Source: an uncultured Oscillospiraceae bacterium (GTDB lineage: Bacteria; Bacillota; Clostridia; Oscillospirales; Ruminococcaceae). From it: a DNA stretch of 27,350 bases. The notes beneath the pieces were generated by a model. It was not told the origin of the DNA and did no database searches. It saw nothing but the letters and a program-made list of their open reading frames with translations. Below, piece after piece: positions 1 through 8,154 of the stretch (position 1 is its first letter; each line of letters starts with the position of its first letter). The DNA lies in the NCBI GenBank assembly GCA_934527255.1, contig CAKTAM010000015.1, positions 1 through 27,350 on the forward strand, in the 5' to 3' direction. The translations under genes were made by a program, and so were the position numbers.

Positions 1-1
1 C

Positions 2-1465
2 GTATGGGGCTTCAACGGCACCGAGCGTCCCGGCGCGGTCTATCTGGCCAGCGTGCTGGCCACCCACGCCCAGAAGGGCCTGCCCGCTTTCGGCATTTAC
101 GGCCATGACGTGCAGAGTGCCGACGCCACCGAAATTCCCGCCGACGTGACCGAAAAGCTGCTGCGCTTCGGCCGCGCCGCCGTCGCCGTCGCCACCATGC
201 GCGGCAAAAGCTATCTGCAGATCGGTTCGATCTGCATGGGCATCGGCGGCTCCATCATTGATTCGCAGTTTATTGAAGAATACCTGGGCATGCGCGTAGA
301 AAGCGTCGACGAGGTCGAGATCATCCGCCGCATGACCGAGGGCATCTACGACGAGGCCGAGTATCAGAAGGCGATGGCGTGGACCCGTGAGCACTGCAAG
401 GAGGGCTGGGACAAGAACCCCGATTTCGTCAAGTTCTCCGACGCCAAAAAAGAGGAGCAGTGGGAGTTCACCGTCAAGATGTGCTGCATCATCAAGGATC
501 TGATGAACGGCAACAAGAACCTGCCCGTCGGGCGCGAGGAGGAAATGGTCGGCCACAACGCACTGGCCGCCGGCTTCCAGGGGCAGCGCCAGTGGACGGA
601 TTTCTACCCCAACGGCGACTATTCCGAAGCGCTGCTGAACTCGAGCTTTGACTGGAACGGCGCGCGTGAGCCCTACATTCTGGCCACCGAGAACGACACC
701 CTCAACGGTCTGGGCATGCTGTTTATGAAGCTGCTGACCGGCCGCGCACAGATGTTTGCCGATGTGCGCACCTATTGGTCGCCCGAGGCCTGCAAGGAGG
801 CTTCCGGCTATGAGCTGACCGGCATTGCCAAGGAGAACGGCGGCTTTATCCACCTCATCAACTCCGGCGCGTGCTGCCTGGACGCCTGCGGTGAGTGCAC
901 CGACGAAAACGGCAACGGCGTGATGAAGCAGTGGTGGAACGTCACCGAAGAGGATATTCAGAAGATGACCGACGCCACCGTCTGGTGCGCAGCCGACAAC
1001 GGCTATTTCCGCGGCGGCGGCTTCTCCAGCAGCTTCACCACCCGTGCCGAAATGCCCGCCACCATGATCCGCCTGAACCTGGTCAAGGGCCTTGGCCCCG
1101 TGCTGCAGATCGCCGAGGGCTGGACGGTCAACCTGCCGGATGACGTGACCAAAACGCTGATGCAGCGCACCGACCCCACCTGGCCGTGCACCTGGTTTGT
1201 GCCGCGCTGCGACGGCAAAGAGGGCAGCCCCTTTGCCACCGCTTACGATGTGATGAACAACTGGGGCGCCAACCACGGCGCGATCAGCTATGGTCATATC
1301 GGCGCCGACCTCATCACCCTGTGCAGCATGCTGCGTATTCCCGTGTCGCTGCACAACGTGCCCAAAAAGGATATCTTCCGTCCCGCGGCGTGGAACGCCT
1401 TCGGCATGGATAAGGAGGGCCAGGACTATCGCGCCTGCGCCGCCTACGGTCCGATGTACAAATAA
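2..1465 (+). CDS. fucI: L-fucose isomerase, 3' part (N-terminus outside window)
   Basis: Converts L-fucose to L-fuculose, the first cytoplasmic step of fucose catabolism; the family also accepts D-arabinose. The open frame runs in from the window edge and its first residues, WGFNGTERPGAVYLA, already match the family, so about 100 N-terminal residues are missing (the family is about 590 aa; 487 are visible). Numbering from the Met at 53, Glu213 in ATENDTLNG and Asp237 in FADVRTYW are spaced exactly like the manganese ligands Glu337 and Asp361 of the E. coli enzyme, and His408 in NWGANHG fits the third ligand, His528. The C-terminus DYRACAAYGPMYK is also typical. fucU follows 83 bp downstream on the same strand, which supports the assignment. 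No sign of disruption. Confidence 0.96.
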   Translation, partial: VWGFNGTERPGAVYLASVLATHAQKGLPAFGIYGHDVQSADATEIPADVTEKLLRFGRAAVAVATMRGKSYLQIGSICMGIGGSIIDSQFIEEYLGMRVESVDEVEIIRRMTEGIYDEAEYQKAMAWTREHCKEGWDKNPDFVKFSDAKKEEQWEFTVKMCCIIKDLMNGNKNLPVGREEEMVGHNALAAGFQGQRQWTDFYPNGDYSEALLNSSFDWNGAREPYILATENDTLNGLGMLFMKLLTGRAQMFADVRTYWSPEACKEASGYELTGIAKENGGFIHLINSGACCLDACGECTDENGNGVMKQWWNVTEEDIQKMTDATVWCAADNGYFRGGGFSSSFTTRAEMPATMIRLNLVKGLGPVLQIAEGWTVNLPDDVTKTLMQRTDPTWPCTWFVPRCDGKEGSPFATAYDVMNNWGANHGAISYGHIGADLITLCSMLRIPVSLHNVPKKDIFRPAAWNAFGMDKEGQDYRACAAYGPMYK

Positions 1466-1479
1466 TCTGCCTGTGTGCT

Positions 1480-1523
1480 GCGGGGCGGCGTTTCGCCTGT
1501 CCGGTGCGGGCCGCCCCGCTTTT
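1480..1523 (+). terminator. Intercistronic hairpin with T-run between fucI and fucU
   Basis: A perfect 10-bp inverted repeat (GCGGGGCGGC at 1480-1489, GCCGCCCCGC at 1510-1519) encloses a 20-nt loop and is followed by TTTT. It could be a leaky terminator that lowers fucU expression relative to fucI, or an mRNA-processing or stabilising stem. The T-run is short, so termination is uncertain. Confidence 0.5.
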
Positions 1524-1548
1524 CCCACTGTCAAGGAGGACGACAGTC

Positions 1549-1989
1549 ATGCTGAAAGGAATTTCCCCGCTGCTTTCGCCCGAAATGCTCAAGGTTCTGT
1601 GCGAAATGGGCCACAGTGACCGTATTGTGCTGGCCGACGGCAACTTCCCGTGCGAGAGTATGGGCAAGAACGCCATTGTTCTGCGCTGTGACGGCCACGG
1701 CACCGCCGAGCTGCTGGAGGCCATTCTGCAGGTATTTCCGCTGGACACCTATGTCGAGCACCCTGTCAACCTGATGCAGGTCATGCCCGACGACCCGGTG
1801 GAGACCCCCATCTGGGATACCTACCGCGACATCATCCGCAGCCACGATGACCGCGGCGACGCAGCCATTGGCTCGATCGAGCGCTTCGCCTTCTATGAGG
1901 AGGCCAAAAAGGCTTACGCCATTATCGCCACCGGCGAAAAAGCACTGTACGCCAACGTCATTCTGCAAAAGGGCGTTGTCACCGGCTGA
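1549..1989 (+). CDS. fucU: L-fucose mutarotase (RbsD/FucU family)
   Basis: Interconverts the alpha and beta anomers of L-fucose so that the isomerase receives its preferred anomer. The 146-aa product matches the usual RbsD/FucU length. It begins MLKGISPLLSPEMLKVL and contains MGHSDRIVLADGNFP, the family motif that carries the catalytic His (residue 22), and the C-terminal part holds the conserved FYEEAKKAYAIIATGE stretch. The start at 1549 was chosen over an upstream in-frame Met at 1504 because a strong ribosome site (AAGGAGGA, 1533-1540) sits 8 bases before it and the family begins here. Position directly after fucI implies one transcription unit for fucose entry into metabolism. Confidence 0.95.
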   Translation: MLKGISPLLSPEMLKVLCEMGHSDRIVLADGNFPCESMGKNAIVLRCDGHGTAELLEAILQVFPLDTYVEHPVNLMQVMPDDPVETPIWDTYRDIIRSHDDRGDAAIGSIERFAFYEEAKKAYAIIATGEKALYANVILQKGVVTG

Positions 1990-1991
1990 AG

Positions 1992-2055
1992 CCTTTCCTG
2001 TTTTTTCCTATTTCTTCATTTTTTCTCTTTTTCTCTTTTTTCTTTTTCTCTTTTC
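1992..2055 (+). other. Polypyrimidine tract after fucU
   Basis: About 64 bases after the fucU stop consist almost only of T and C (three purines, at about 2000, 2010 and 2018). The tract lies immediately before a terminator-like hairpin. It is strongly unlike the GC-rich surroundings. It may be a rut-like unstructured region or simply slippage-prone DNA. Confidence 0.6.
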
Positions 2056-2060
2056 GGTGG

Positions 2061-2092
2061 CCCGCCTCGGCTTTTGCCGGGGCGGGTTTCCA
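2061..2092 (+). terminator. Rho-independent terminator of the fuc unit
   Basis: An 11-bp stem (CCCGCCTCGGC at 2061-2071, GCCGGGGCGGG at 2076-2086, one G-U pair) closes a TTTT loop, followed by TTT and an AT-rich stretch. It lies just after the pyrimidine tract and ends the fucI-fucU transcript. Confidence 0.7.
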
Positions 2093-2406
2093 TTTATTTA
2101 TAAAAATATATCTATTGTCTTTGTGCCGGGCGCAATCGACCCGGCGAATGCTGTCGGCTGGCGGCAACAAGGGCCGCGGCAGCAAAGGCCGCTTTACCGC
2201 TGCAAAGGTTCTGGCAAAAGCGCCCGCCGTGCCGGACAAAACGGGCAAGCGCCGCATAGCATGGGCAACGCAGGCAGGGAGCGTCCGGCCATTCCCACTG
2301 ACGGGGCCAACCGGGCCGAATGCCCGCCCGCAGACGGTTTTCCCGACCCACCGTTGACGGCGCGGACGCTTTTGCACAAAGCTGCAAATCTTTTTTCCCC
2401 GGGGGC
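2093..2406. other. Intergenic region, no gene recognised
   Basis: About 310 bp between the fuc terminator and the promoter of the hydrolase gene. Short open frames exist on both strands but none has a ribosome site or a recognisable protein. There is no clear palindromic operator; a catabolite-repression (cre) site was looked for and not seen. Confidence 0.4.
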
Positions 2407-2435
2407 TGGGCAAAGCCGGAAAACTGTGCTACAAT
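2407..2435 (+). promoter_or_regulatory. Probable sigma-A promoter for the GH106-like gene
   Basis: TGGGCA (2407-2412), a 17-bp spacer and TACAAT (2430-2435). The -10 is close to consensus and the -35 matches 4 of 6. It lies 87 bp before the GTG start, so the hydrolase can be expressed separately from fucI-fucU. Confidence 0.55.
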
Positions 2436-2522
2436 GGGCACAGCGGATCGCCCGCCCGGCGGCGTGGACGGCGCACCGGACGCTCCCTGCTTTGAAAAAC
2501 CGAAAAGGAAAGGAAATCACCT

Positions 2523-5351
2523 GTGAAAGACATCATCCGTGAACTGAAAGAACAGGATATGCGGGAATATACCTCGCTGCCGTTCTGGAGCTGGAACAAC
2601 GATCTGGATGACGACGAGCTGATCGCCCAGATCCATACCATGAAGGACGCCGGTATTCAGGGCTTTACCATGCACGCCCGCACCGGCCTGCGGGTGGAAT
2701 ACCTCAGCGAGCGCTGGTTCCACTGCATCGAGCTGTGCCTGGACGAGGCCAAAAAGCTGGGGATGCACGCGCTGGTGTATGATGAAAACGGCTGGCCCAG
2801 CGGCTTTGTCGGCGGCAAGCTGCTGACGAACCCCGACAACCTGGCGCAGTACCTGCAGTACGCCGTGAAGGACAGCTTTGACCCCGATGCCTTCGGCGTT
2901 TACGCCGTCGCCGACGGTGTGGCCCGCCGTCTGGACGGCCCGGCTGCCGATGTCAGCGAGTATCACTGCGTTTATCTGAAAAGCAGCCCGGCCAACACCG
3001 ACATTCTCAACCCGGAGGTGGTGACGCAGTTCATCGACGCCACCTATGAGGAGTACTTCCGCCGCTTCGGCGACCGGTTCGGCCACGAGCTGCTGGGCTT
3101 CTTCACCGACGAGCCGCAGTATTACCGCTGGGCCACCCCCTACACCCGCGTTGCCGCCCCCATCTGGGCCGAGCGCTTCGGCGGCGACATCCGCGACGGG
3201 CTGGTGTACCTGTTTATTCTCAGCGAGGCCGGGTACCAGTTCCGCACCCGTTATTTCACCCTGCTCAACGAGCTATATGTTACCAATTATTATAAGCGCC
3301 TGTTTGACTGGTGCACGGCGCACAACTGCGTGTTCACCGGCCACAGCGTAGAGGAAAGCAACCTGCAGATGCAGATGTGGGGCGGCGCGGCCGTCAGCCC
3401 CACCTATGAATACGAGACCTTCCCCGGCATTGACCATTTGGGCCGGGCCCCGGCGGCACAGCTGGCCGGCAAGCAGGTGGGCAGCGTTGCCCAGCAGCTG
3501 GGCAAAAAGCATGTGCTGACCGAGACGTTCGGCTGCAGCGGTTGGGACGCCACCCCGCGCGAGCTGCGCCTGATCGGCGACGCGCAGTATGTGCGCGGCG
3601 TCAACCTGATGTGCCAGCACCTGTGCAGCTACAGTCTGGAGGGGCAGGGCAAGGTGGACTATCCGCCGTCGTTCAGCCACCACATGACCTGGCTGAAGGA
3701 ATACCGCCTGTTCAACCAGTACTTTGACCGTCTGGGCTATCTGATCGCCAACAGCCGCGAGGTGGTCAATACCGTGGTCATCAACCCGGTCGCCAGCGTC
3801 TATCTGGATTATATCCGCGACGACGAAAGCCATGTACGGGATCTGGACGAGAAGATGGTCGAGCTGTACAATGCGCTGACCGACCATGCCATCACCTACC
3901 ATCTGGCCGACGAAAGCATTCTGTCGCGTCACGGCAAGGTGGAAAACGGCAAGTTCGTCGTGGGCCAGTGCCGCTATAACAGCGTCATTCTGCCGTACTG
4001 CCGCAGCCTGTCGGCTTCGACCAAGGCGCTGCTGCAGCAGTTTGTGGCGGCGGGCGGCCATGTGTACGCCTTTGATGCGCTGCCCGCCTACACCGGCGGC
4101 GTGCCGGACGATTACGGCTTTATCACCGAAAAGCTGGCCGACCATTACGCCGATGTGCTGGCCGCCGAGGCACTGCCCTTGCAGCTGGACGGCCGCGTAC
4201 CCTTTGCCTACCGCGAGGGCGAAAATTACAAGCTGCTGTTCCTGGTCAACGAGACTGCCGAGGACGCCTCCTTTACCCTGCCGGAGGGCAGCTTTGCCCG
4301 GCTGGATCTGAACGCGCTGACCACGGAAAAGGCCGAGCGCAGCTATCGACTGCCCGCGGGCAAATCCATGCTTTTCCTGAAGGATTACGCGCCCGCCGCG
4401 CACGGCCGTGCATATGCGGAGGGCGAGATCGACATCACCGGCGAATTTGTCTTTGAAAGCGGCGCGGATAACTCTCTGCCGCTGGATATGGTCAGCATCA
4501 GCACCGACGGCGAGCATTTTGACGAGCCGCACAATGTGTACGAGGTGTTTGACCGTCTGGTGCGCCAGAACTACGACGGCGACCTGTGGGTCAAATACAG
4601 CTTTGAGGTGAAGGATCTGTGCGGCCGCATGAAGCTGCTGGCCGAGTGCAACCACCAGGAATACTTCGAGCTCAACGGCCACCGTCTGGAGATGCTGAAG
4701 AGCGACTTTGACGTTCTGTTCCAGGAGACCAACATTGCCGACCTGCTGCAGGAGGGCGGCAACGAGCTGGTGTATAAGGTGCACTGGTGGGAGGATCCGC
4801 AGGTGCCGTACGCCCTGTTTGACCCCGACGCCACCGAAAGCCTGCGCAACTGCCTGGCCTTCAACACCGAGGTCGAGCCGGTATACCTGATCGGCAGCTT
4901 CAAGGTGGATGAAAACCGCGCCATTGTCGCCGACGACGGTCTGGCCGACCTGCGCGACATTCCCGGCAGCGGCTATAAGTATTTCTGCGGCTCCAAAACG
5001 TTCGGCGCGCGCATCCTTGCCGAAAAGGCCCATGCGCAGCTGGTGCTGGACGGCCGGTACATGGTGTGCGGCGTGCGGGTGAACGGCATTGATGCCACCC
5101 CCAGCGTGCTGGATAACGTGGTGCCCATCACACTGGAAAAGGGACAGGAGAACTACATCGAGCTGACCGTCACCTCCAGCATGCGCAACCTGTTCGGGCC
5201 GCACCATCTGGGCTGCGACCCCAGCGGTGTGGGGCCGGAGAGCTTCACCATGCGCGGCACCTGGAAGGACGGCGTCAGCCCGCGTTATCACGCCGATTAT
5301 ACCACGGTACCGTTTGGCCTGACCGGCGTTGTCCTGCAGTACGAAAAGTAA
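2523..5351 (+). CDS. GH106-like glycoside hydrolase (alpha-L-rhamnosidase family type)
   Basis: A 942-aa protein without signal peptide, so probably cytoplasmic. The N-terminal part (residues 19-98: LPFWSWNNDL, QGFTMHARTGL, YDENGWPSGFVGG) has the signature of the TIM-barrel domain of family GH106, known for alpha-L-rhamnosidases. Candidate acidic catalytic residues are Glu197 in GFFTDEP and Glu334 in VLTETFGCSGWD; this role is inferred from motif position. Roughly 700-800 looks like a GH2-type sugar-binding jelly roll, and the end (ELTVTSSMRNLFGPHHLG) is conserved in the group. The start is GTG after AAAGGAAAGGA (2505-2515). Its neighbours suggest a fucose- or rhamnose-containing oligosaccharide as substrate, but the exact linkage cannot be read from sequence. 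Confidence 0.8.
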   Translation: MKDIIRELKEQDMREYTSLPFWSWNNDLDDDELIAQIHTMKDAGIQGFTMHARTGLRVEYLSERWFHCIELCLDEAKKLGMHALVYDENGWPSGFVGGKLLTNPDNLAQYLQYAVKDSFDPDAFGVYAVADGVARRLDGPAADVSEYHCVYLKSSPANTDILNPEVVTQFIDATYEEYFRRFGDRFGHELLGFFTDEPQYYRWATPYTRVAAPIWAERFGGDIRDGLVYLFILSEAGYQFRTRYFTLLNELYVTNYYKRLFDWCTAHNCVFTGHSVEESNLQMQMWGGAAVSPTYEYETFPGIDHLGRAPAAQLAGKQVGSVAQQLGKKHVLTETFGCSGWDATPRELRLIGDAQYVRGVNLMCQHLCSYSLEGQGKVDYPPSFSHHMTWLKEYRLFNQYFDRLGYLIANSREVVNTVVINPVASVYLDYIRDDESHVRDLDEKMVELYNALTDHAITYHLADESILSRHGKVENGKFVVGQCRYNSVILPYCRSLSASTKALLQQFVAAGGHVYAFDALPAYTGGVPDDYGFITEKLADHYADVLAAEALPLQLDGRVPFAYREGENYKLLFLVNETAEDASFTLPEGSFARLDLNALTTEKAERSYRLPAGKSMLFLKDYAPAAHGRAYAEGEIDITGEFVFESGADNSLPLDMVSISTDGEHFDEPHNVYEVFDRLVRQNYDGDLWVKYSFEVKDLCGRMKLLAECNHQEYFELNGHRLEMLKSDFDVLFQETNIADLLQEGGNELVYKVHWWEDPQVPYALFDPDATESLRNCLAFNTEVEPVYLIGSFKVDENRAIVADDGLADLRDIPGSGYKYFCGSKTFGARILAEKAHAQLVLDGRYMVCGVRVNGIDATPSVLDNVVPITLEKGQENYIELTVTSSMRNLFGPHHLGCDPSGVGPESFTMRGTWKDGVSPRYHADYTTVPFGLTGVVLQYEK

Positions 5352-5353
5352 GG

Positions 5354-5427
5354 TTATGGGGCCCAAAAGGCGCGCGGCGTTTTTTCGCCAAAACAGCGGA
5401 GAACGCCGCCGCCCTTTTGCCCATAAG
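5354..5427. other. Long imperfect inverted repeat after the hydrolase gene
   Basis: Arms of about 25 bp (beginning TTATGGG near 5354, ending CCCATAA near 5427) share the blocks AAAAGG/CCTTTT and CGGCGTT/AACGCCG, around a loop of about 20 nt. It is the first of three hairpins between two converging genes. Possible roles are mRNA 3' end protection or an additional terminator. Confidence 0.5.
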
Positions 5428-5457
5428 CAACGGCAGTCTTTTTATCTTGCTATAAGA

Positions 5458-5495
5458 ATGCTCCCGGCCGCACAGCGGCGGCCGGGAGCATTTTT
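5458..5495 (+). terminator. Strong rho-independent terminator of the GH106-like gene
   Basis: A perfect 14-bp stem (5458-5471 with 5478-5491) closes the 6-nt loop ACAGCG and is followed by a T-run ending at 5495. Confidence 0.88.
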
Positions 5496-5511
5496 GCACT
5501 GTAAATGATAC

Positions 5512-5556
5512 AACCGGCCTTGCCGCAGCCACTGCGGCAAGGGCCGGTTTTGCTTT
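5512..5556. terminator. Probable bidirectional terminator between converging genes
   Basis: Arms of 17-18 nt (5512-5528 and 5532-5549, one bulged G) close a CCA loop. On the plus strand it is followed by TTTTGCTTTTT. On the minus strand it lies just after the MFS stop codon and is followed by a weaker T-rich stretch. It most likely ends the MFS transcript and backs up the terminator at 5458. Confidence 0.6.
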
Positions 5557-5570
5557 TTGGAAAAGCCGTG

Positions 5571-6764
5571 TTATGCCGCCCGCTGCGGACGCCGGGCACA
5601 CCACAGCGAAAGCACCGCCACCAGCGTCAGCGGAAAAACAACGGCCGCCAGCAGCCCGGGCTTGAGTGCGCCGCCCGCCGCCGTGGACACCCAGCCCACG
5701 ACCCCCGGCCCAAACGAACAGCCCAGATCGCCCGCCAGCGCCAGAATGGCAAACATAGCCGTGCCCCCGCGCGGAAACGCCGCCGAGCACAGGCTGAACA
5801 CCCCCGGCCAGAAGATGGCGACCGACAGCCCGCACAGCCCGCACCCCAGCAGTGAGACCAGCGGCCACGGGCTGAACACCGTCAGCAGATAGCTGGCAAT
5901 GCACAGCAGCCCGCTGGCGGTGATGAGCTTTTCCATGGGAATGCCGCGATCCTTTGCGCCGAAATAGGCCCGGCCGCCGCCCATCAGCACGGCAAACAGG
6001 CAGGGGCCCAGCAGATCGCCCAGCGTTTTGGAAACCCCCAGCCCGGTTTCGGCAAACAGCGAGGCCCACTGGCTCATGGCCTGCTCGCTGGCGCCTGCGC
6101 ACAACATCAGGCACAGCATCACCCAAAAGCCGCCTGTCTTCAGCAGGCTGCGCAGCAAAACCGGGGCCTGCTCCTCCTCCAGAAGGCTGCGCAGCGGCAC
6201 CATCAGGAAAAATATCAGATTGCCCAGCGGCAGCAGCGCCCACAGCAGCGGCAGCCAGCGCCAGTGCTGCACGCCGAACGCTGCAAAATACCCGGTGGAA
6301 AGCACGATCACCAGCACACAGCCCCAGCAGTAAAACGAATGCAGCAGGCTCATGGAGCTGGACTTGCTTTCGCTGGGCAGCGCCTCTACAATGGGGCTGA
6401 TGATGACCTCCAGCATGCCGCCGCCCAGCGCGCACAGCACCACGGCGGCCAGCAGCCCGGCATAGGCATTGGGCAGCGCATAGGGCAGCACCCCCATGCC
6501 GACCAGCCCGACGGCCGCCAGAATATGCGACAGCACGGCGGCCGCGCGGTAGCCCATGCGGTCGACCACATTGGCAGAGGCCAGATCCACCAGCAGTTGC
6601 ACCAGAAAATTGAGCGTGATGAGCGAGGTGATCTGCAGGCGGGAAAGGCCAAAATCATTCTGAAAAGCAATGAACAGCAGCGGGGTCAGGTTGTTGACCT
6701 CTGCCTGCACGATATAGCCGGTGCAGGCGGCGCGGAAGGTATGACGATAGGTCAGGCGCTTCAT
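5571..6764 (-). CDS. MFS transporter, 12-TM type
   Basis: A 397-aa, very hydrophobic integral membrane protein with the repeated membrane-segment pattern of the major facilitator superfamily; the loop after the second helix contains VVDRMGYRAAA, the motif-A region (D-R-x-G-x-R). The family moves small solutes across the cytoplasmic membrane with a proton or sodium gradient. The opening (QAEVNNLTPLLFIAFQNDFGLS) resembles fucose-permease-like or sugar:proton symporters, but the substrate is not identifiable. The start MKRLTYRHTFRAA was chosen because AAAGGAGAG lies 10 bases upstream; the frame stays open further upstream, but that extension is Arg/Pro-rich and lacks a ribosome site. Its promoter is far away, giving a leader of about 250 nt. 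Confidence 0.85.
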   Translation of the reverse strand: MKRLTYRHTFRAACTGYIVQAEVNNLTPLLFIAFQNDFGLSRLQITSLITLNFLVQLLVDLASANVVDRMGYRAAAVLSHILAAVGLVGMGVLPYALPNAYAGLLAAVVLCALGGGMLEVIISPIVEALPSESKSSSMSLLHSFYCWGCVLVIVLSTGYFAAFGVQHWRWLPLLWALLPLGNLIFFLMVPLRSLLEEEQAPVLLRSLLKTGGFWVMLCLMLCAGASEQAMSQWASLFAETGLGVSKTLGDLLGPCLFAVLMGGGRAYFGAKDRGIPMEKLITASGLLCIASYLLTVFSPWPLVSLLGCGLCGLSVAIFWPGVFSLCSAAFPRGGTAMFAILALAGDLGCSFGPGVVGWVSTAAGGALKPGLLAAVVFPLTLVAVLSLWCARRPQRAA

Positions 6765-7012
6765 GGGCGAATCTCTCCTTTGGGGAATGGTAAACAGCGG
6801 GGCCAACCCCGGCGCGGCGGCAGGGCGATATGCCCGACAAATGCGGCCCTGCGGCAAACGCGGCGGCAGGGCAGTATCCCGCAGCGGCCGCACCGGCGGC
6901 CAAAGCCGCCGCTGCAGGCTGCAGCAGCAGAGCTGATCGCGCGGCGGCAAGGCTTCGTCTTCTGCCGCTGCGGTGGCTTAGCCGCCCTGCGGCGGGCGGC
7001 GGGGAAAACATA
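6765..7012 (-). other. Long, GC-rich 5' leader of the MFS gene
   Basis: If the promoter at 7020-7048 is real, the MFS mRNA has a leader of about 250 nt. It contains two imperfect copies of a GGCGGCAGGGC...TATCCC-type sequence (about 6813-6835 and 6859-6881, plus-strand reading) and a 7-bp hairpin (GCCCTGC/GCAGGGC, 6846-6872). No known riboswitch class was recognised and no T-run typical of an attenuator is present. Confidence 0.35.
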
Positions 7013-7019
7013 CGCGCCT

Positions 7020-7048
7020 ATTATAATCGACCCGGCGCGCTTTGACAA
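7020..7048 (-). promoter_or_regulatory. Sigma-A promoter, minus strand (MFS gene)
   Basis: On the minus strand: TTGTCA (7048-7043), 17-bp spacer, TATAAT (7025-7020). Matches are 5/6 and 6/6. It drives leftward towards the MFS gene, whose start codon lies about 255 bp downstream. Confidence 0.75.
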
Positions 7049-7130
7049 GCCGCGCAAATGCTTTTTGCCCCAAAAACGCCTCTTTTTTTGGACAATTGGC
7101 GGCAAGCGTGCGAAAAAGGCGAAAAAAGGC

Positions 7131-7159
7131 TGGAAATCCGGCGAGAAACGCGGTATACT
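7131..7159 (+). promoter_or_regulatory. Sigma-A promoter for the E2-like gene
   Basis: TGGAAA (7131-7136), 17-bp spacer, TATACT (7154-7159). It lies 44 bp before the start codon at 7204, in the AT-richer part of the divergent intergenic region. Confidence 0.65.
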
Positions 7160-7203
7160 GTTATTCATAAACTTGTAACAATTTCACGCCACAGGAGGTT
7201 TGT

Positions 7204-8088
7204 ATGGCACAAGAAAAGATCAAAAAGCGCCGCGGCGACCGTCGTGACGGCGCGTGGGTGCGTACCCTGCCCGCCATGAACGCCATTACCCCCCACATCA
7301 TGCCCAACCGCGCCGACAACGAGGCGTTCATCAGCATTCAGGCCGATCTGCGGCCGCTGGAGGCCTATCTGGCCAGGAAGAACGCCGGGCGTACCGAGGA
7401 TAAATATACCTATTTTCACATTGTCAGCGCAGCCATCGGCAAAGCGTTTCTGCTGCGCCCCAAAATGAATTATTTTGTGGTCAACCACAAGGTGTTTGAG
7501 CGGCACGACGTCTCCATTTCGTTTGTAGTCAAAAAGAAGTTTGAGGATAAATCGGAGGAGGGGCTGGCTTACCTGTACTATCGGCCGGAGACCACGCTGG
7601 ACAGCTTCCATGACGAGATCATGCGCACCATCCACGAGACCCGCCGCACCGACGTCAAGGATACCTCCAGCGGCGCGATGGATGCTCTGGTCAGGCTGCC
7701 GCAGCCCATTCTGCGGCTGATCATGAAGCTGTTTCTGTTTCTTGACCGGCACGGCTGGCTGCCGGATTCCATCATCGGCACCGACCCCTATCATTCCTCC
7801 ATTCTGCTGAGCAACCTTGGCTCCATCGGGCTGGAGTGCGGCTATCACCATCTGGCCAACTGGGGCACCAACAGCTGCTTTGTGGTGGTGGGCAAAAAGC
7901 ACCAGCGCATGGAATATGACGACGAGGGCAACGGCGACCTGCATATGGTGCTGCCGCTGGGCATCACGCTGGATGAGCGCATTGCGGACGGCTACTATTA
8001 TTCCCGCACCGTCAAGCTGGTAAAATACCTGCTGGCGCATCCGGAGGAGCTGGAAAAGCCTGCCTCGACCCCGGTCGATTACGAATGA
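7204..8088 (+). CDS. Stand-alone 2-oxo-acid dehydrogenase E2 (acyltransferase)-like protein
   Basis: A 294-aa protein with the chloramphenicol-acetyltransferase-like fold of E2 catalytic domains, seen in VSAAIGKAFLLRPKMNYFVV, SSILLSNLGSIGLECGYHHL and the C-terminal LGITLDERIADGYYYSRTVKLVKYLL. There is no lipoyl domain and no E1 or E3 gene nearby, so it is not part of an ordinary dehydrogenase complex. In true E2 enzymes the catalytic motif is DHRxxDG; here it reads DERIADG, with Glu258 at the His position, so normal acyl transfer from CoA is doubtful. Similar stand-alone proteins occur in Clostridia and are of unknown role. The start is supported by AGGAGG (7193-7198) 5 bases upstream. Confidence 0.78.
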   Translation: MAQEKIKKRRGDRRDGAWVRTLPAMNAITPHIMPNRADNEAFISIQADLRPLEAYLARKNAGRTEDKYTYFHIVSAAIGKAFLLRPKMNYFVVNHKVFERHDVSISFVVKKKFEDKSEEGLAYLYYRPETTLDSFHDEIMRTIHETRRTDVKDTSSGAMDALVRLPQPILRLIMKLFLFLDRHGWLPDSIIGTDPYHSSILLSNLGSIGLECGYHHLANWGTNSCFVVVGKKHQRMEYDDEGNGDLHMVLPLGITLDERIADGYYYSRTVKLVKYLLAHPEELEKPASTPVDYE

Positions 8089-8097
8089 TCTTTCTGT

Positions 8098-8130
8098 CCG
8101 CCGCCGTGCACCGGCGGCGGGCAGCTTTTT
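8098..8130 (+). terminator. Terminator-like hairpin between E2-like and PHP genes
   Basis: CCGCCGCC (8098-8105) pairs with GGCGGCGG (8113-8120), followed five bases later by TTTTT (8126-8130). The gap before the T-run is longer than usual, so read-through into the PHP gene is likely. Confidence 0.5.
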
Positions 8131-8154
8131 ATGCCGAAAGGGAAAGGAAGCAGT

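Noticed and set aside
3273..5366. 697-aa open frame antisense to the GH106-like gene
   Set aside because: It is the GC-rich antisense shadow of a clearly recognisable gene, with Val/Gln/His-rich composition and no family motif or ribosome site.
6765..6950. 62-residue N-terminal extension of the MFS transporter
   Set aside because: Arg/Pro/Cys-rich, no ribosome site, and the ATG at 6764 has AAAGGAGAG at good spacing.
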